The position numbers were made by a program, and so were the translations under genes. This document shows positions 5,115 to 6,009 of a DNA stretch of 6,009 nt, in pieces (position 1 is the stretch's first letter; the number at the start of each line of letters is the position of its first letter). A model generated the notes under the pieces. That model was given only the letters and a program-made list of their open reading frames with translations, was not told the origin of the DNA and did not search any database. The DNA is from Chloroflexota bacterium (GTDB lineage Bacteria; Chloroflexota; Dehalococcoidia; GIF9; UBA5620). Location of the stretch: assembly GCA_026389735.1 (NCBI GenBank), contig JAPLHH010000162.1, positions 1 to 6,009 of the forward strand. The letters are read 5' to 3'.

Positions 5115-6009
5115 CTATTCCGGGCTCAGTGGCGGCTCTCGCAAGTACTTCGAAATCTCGACTAGGGAAGCAATACGGGCAACGCGGTCATTGCTAATTG
5201 CGAGTCCCTCGGCTATTTTTGGCTGAGGTATTCCTGTTTCCAGCCCGAAGAGTATGAGATCGAGCGTCTGGTAATCACCGAGTATGTCTTCATCCTTAAT
5301 TCCAGGAACGACGTCTGGGCTGGGAACCCTATCGATAATCCGACCAGGTACCGCCAGGTAATGTGCAAGTTGTCTAACTTGCGTCTTGTAAAGACCCTTC
5401 AAGGGCAGGATATCAGCGGCGTGATCGCAGCCATACCTGACGAAGAAGCCGCTAAGCCACTCGCTTTTGTTAGCTGTCCCAGCCACAAGCAGGTTCTCAA
5501 GCTCGGCCTCATAGTAAAGCGTTACTGCCCTCAACCTGTGCTTTATTTTGCCATAAGCTAACACGCGGCGCAGGATCGCGATGTTGGAGCCCTTGGTAAA
5601 ACTGGGGAAGGAGTCCATTCCTAAGGCTTTGAGTGCCTTGTAAGAAGCACGGAAAATGTGCTGGCTGACTGTTCTTGGAAGATGATGGACGGGCACTTTG
5701 TCGTATATTCCGAATTGCTCATCAAGCCCTTTGGTAATATCTATCACTTTCACTCGGACGCCAAGCTCGGAAGCAACCAATAAAGCGTCCTCCTTAGCCT
5801 GCGGGTCAGTATCTTTCTCTGGCATAATCAGGCACAACACCTTATCTTTTCCCAGCGCCCTGGTCGCTAGATAAGCTACCACCGTGGAATCAATGCCGCC
5901 GCTGAGCCCCAAGGTGACACCAGTTCGCTGCAGGCGTTCAACGCTTTCTCGAATGAAGCCCTGTAATCGCGAAGCTACCAGCTCTGGGTCTATTCTGAGA
6001 TTCTCAATG
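5115..6009 (-). CDS. nadE: NAD+ synthetase (NadE), 5' end just off the right edge
   Basis: I read 297 residues, the first complete codon being at 6008-6006; the N-terminus (IENLRIDPELVA) already looks like the family's opening, so only a few residues should be missing. NadE adenylates nicotinate adenine dinucleotide with ATP and amidates it to NAD+, the last step of NAD synthesis. Seen here, numbering from the first complete codon: the PP-loop SGGIDST (36-42) that binds ATP pyrophosphate, LLVAGTANKSEW, LYKTQVRQLAHYLAVP, and the late SPDVVPGIKDEDILG. The lack of a nitrilase-like domain argues for the short, ammonia-using form. Oddities: the usual GN-I-x-AR-x-RM element reads GKIKHRLRAV, preceded by about 30 extra residues, and the YGDGAxD loop reads YGCDHAAD. 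This marks a divergent subfamily rather than a broken gene, since the frame is intact. The promoter lies outside the window. Confidence 0.92.
   Translation of the reverse strand, partial: IENLRIDPELVASRLQGFIRESVERLQRTGVTLGLSGGIDSTVVAYLATRALGKDKVLCLIMPEKDTDPQAKEDALLVASELGVRVKVIDITKGLDEQFGIYDKVPVHHLPRTVSQHIFRASYKALKALGMDSFPSFTKGSNIAILRRVLAYGKIKHRLRAVTLYYEAELENLLVAGTANKSEWLSGFFVRYGCDHAADILPLKGLYKTQVRQLAHYLAVPGRIIDRVPSPDVVPGIKDEDILGDYQTLDLILFGLETGIPQPKIAEGLAISNDRVARIASLVEISKYLREPPLSPE

Overview
The window looks like bacterial chromosome with compact genes and near-even base composition. The α/β-hydrolase subtype, the atypical nadE and the lipoprotein with a Pro/Thr/Glu-rich tail would suit Chloroflexota (for example Dehalococcoidia-like lineages). 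This is an inference from protein style only; the window has no rRNA, tRNA or other taxonomic marker. I see no CRISPR array, insertion sequence or phage gene.

Layout, left to right. (1) 1-1077, minus: the first 359 codons of an α/β-hydrolase with a C-terminal extension that runs off the left edge. It starts at TTG and has a good ribosome binding site and a good sigma70-type promoter. (2) 1248-1676, minus: arfB, a ribosome-rescue hydrolase with its GGQ motif and basic tail. (3) 1677-1901: a noncoding stretch with two imperfect hairpins. (4) 1902-2522, minus: a 206-residue HEPN-like protein. (5) 2620-2829, plus: a probable 69-residue Tyr/Gln/Pro-rich small protein, followed by a strong intrinsic terminator at 2867-2903. 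(6) 2944-4005, minus: a 353-residue lipoprotein made of a signal peptide with lipobox, a coiled coil, a Cys/Tyr/Pro-rich segment and a repetitive Thr/Glu/Pro tail. A near-consensus promoter lies at 4105-4133, with a tandem 10-bp repeat at its -35 box. (7) 4151-4421: no convincing gene. (8) 4422-5045, plus: a second HEPN-like protein of 207 residues, sharing a spaced motif pattern with the first. (9) 5115 to the right edge, minus: nadE, NAD+ synthetase, complete at its C-terminus and cut near its N-terminus.

arfB and nadE are housekeeping genes. Between them lies a 3.3-kb block (about 1.7-5.05 kb) of accessory character: two related HEPN-like proteins, a small unrecognised protein and an unusual lipoprotein. 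The genes lie on both strands, each apparently with its own signals, so this is not one operon and no shared pathway can be claimed. The points most worth following up are the pair of HEPN-like genes around the lipoprotein, the lipoprotein's architecture and promoter, and the sequence at the left edge, which looks like the start of a Walker A loop fused to the hydrolase.
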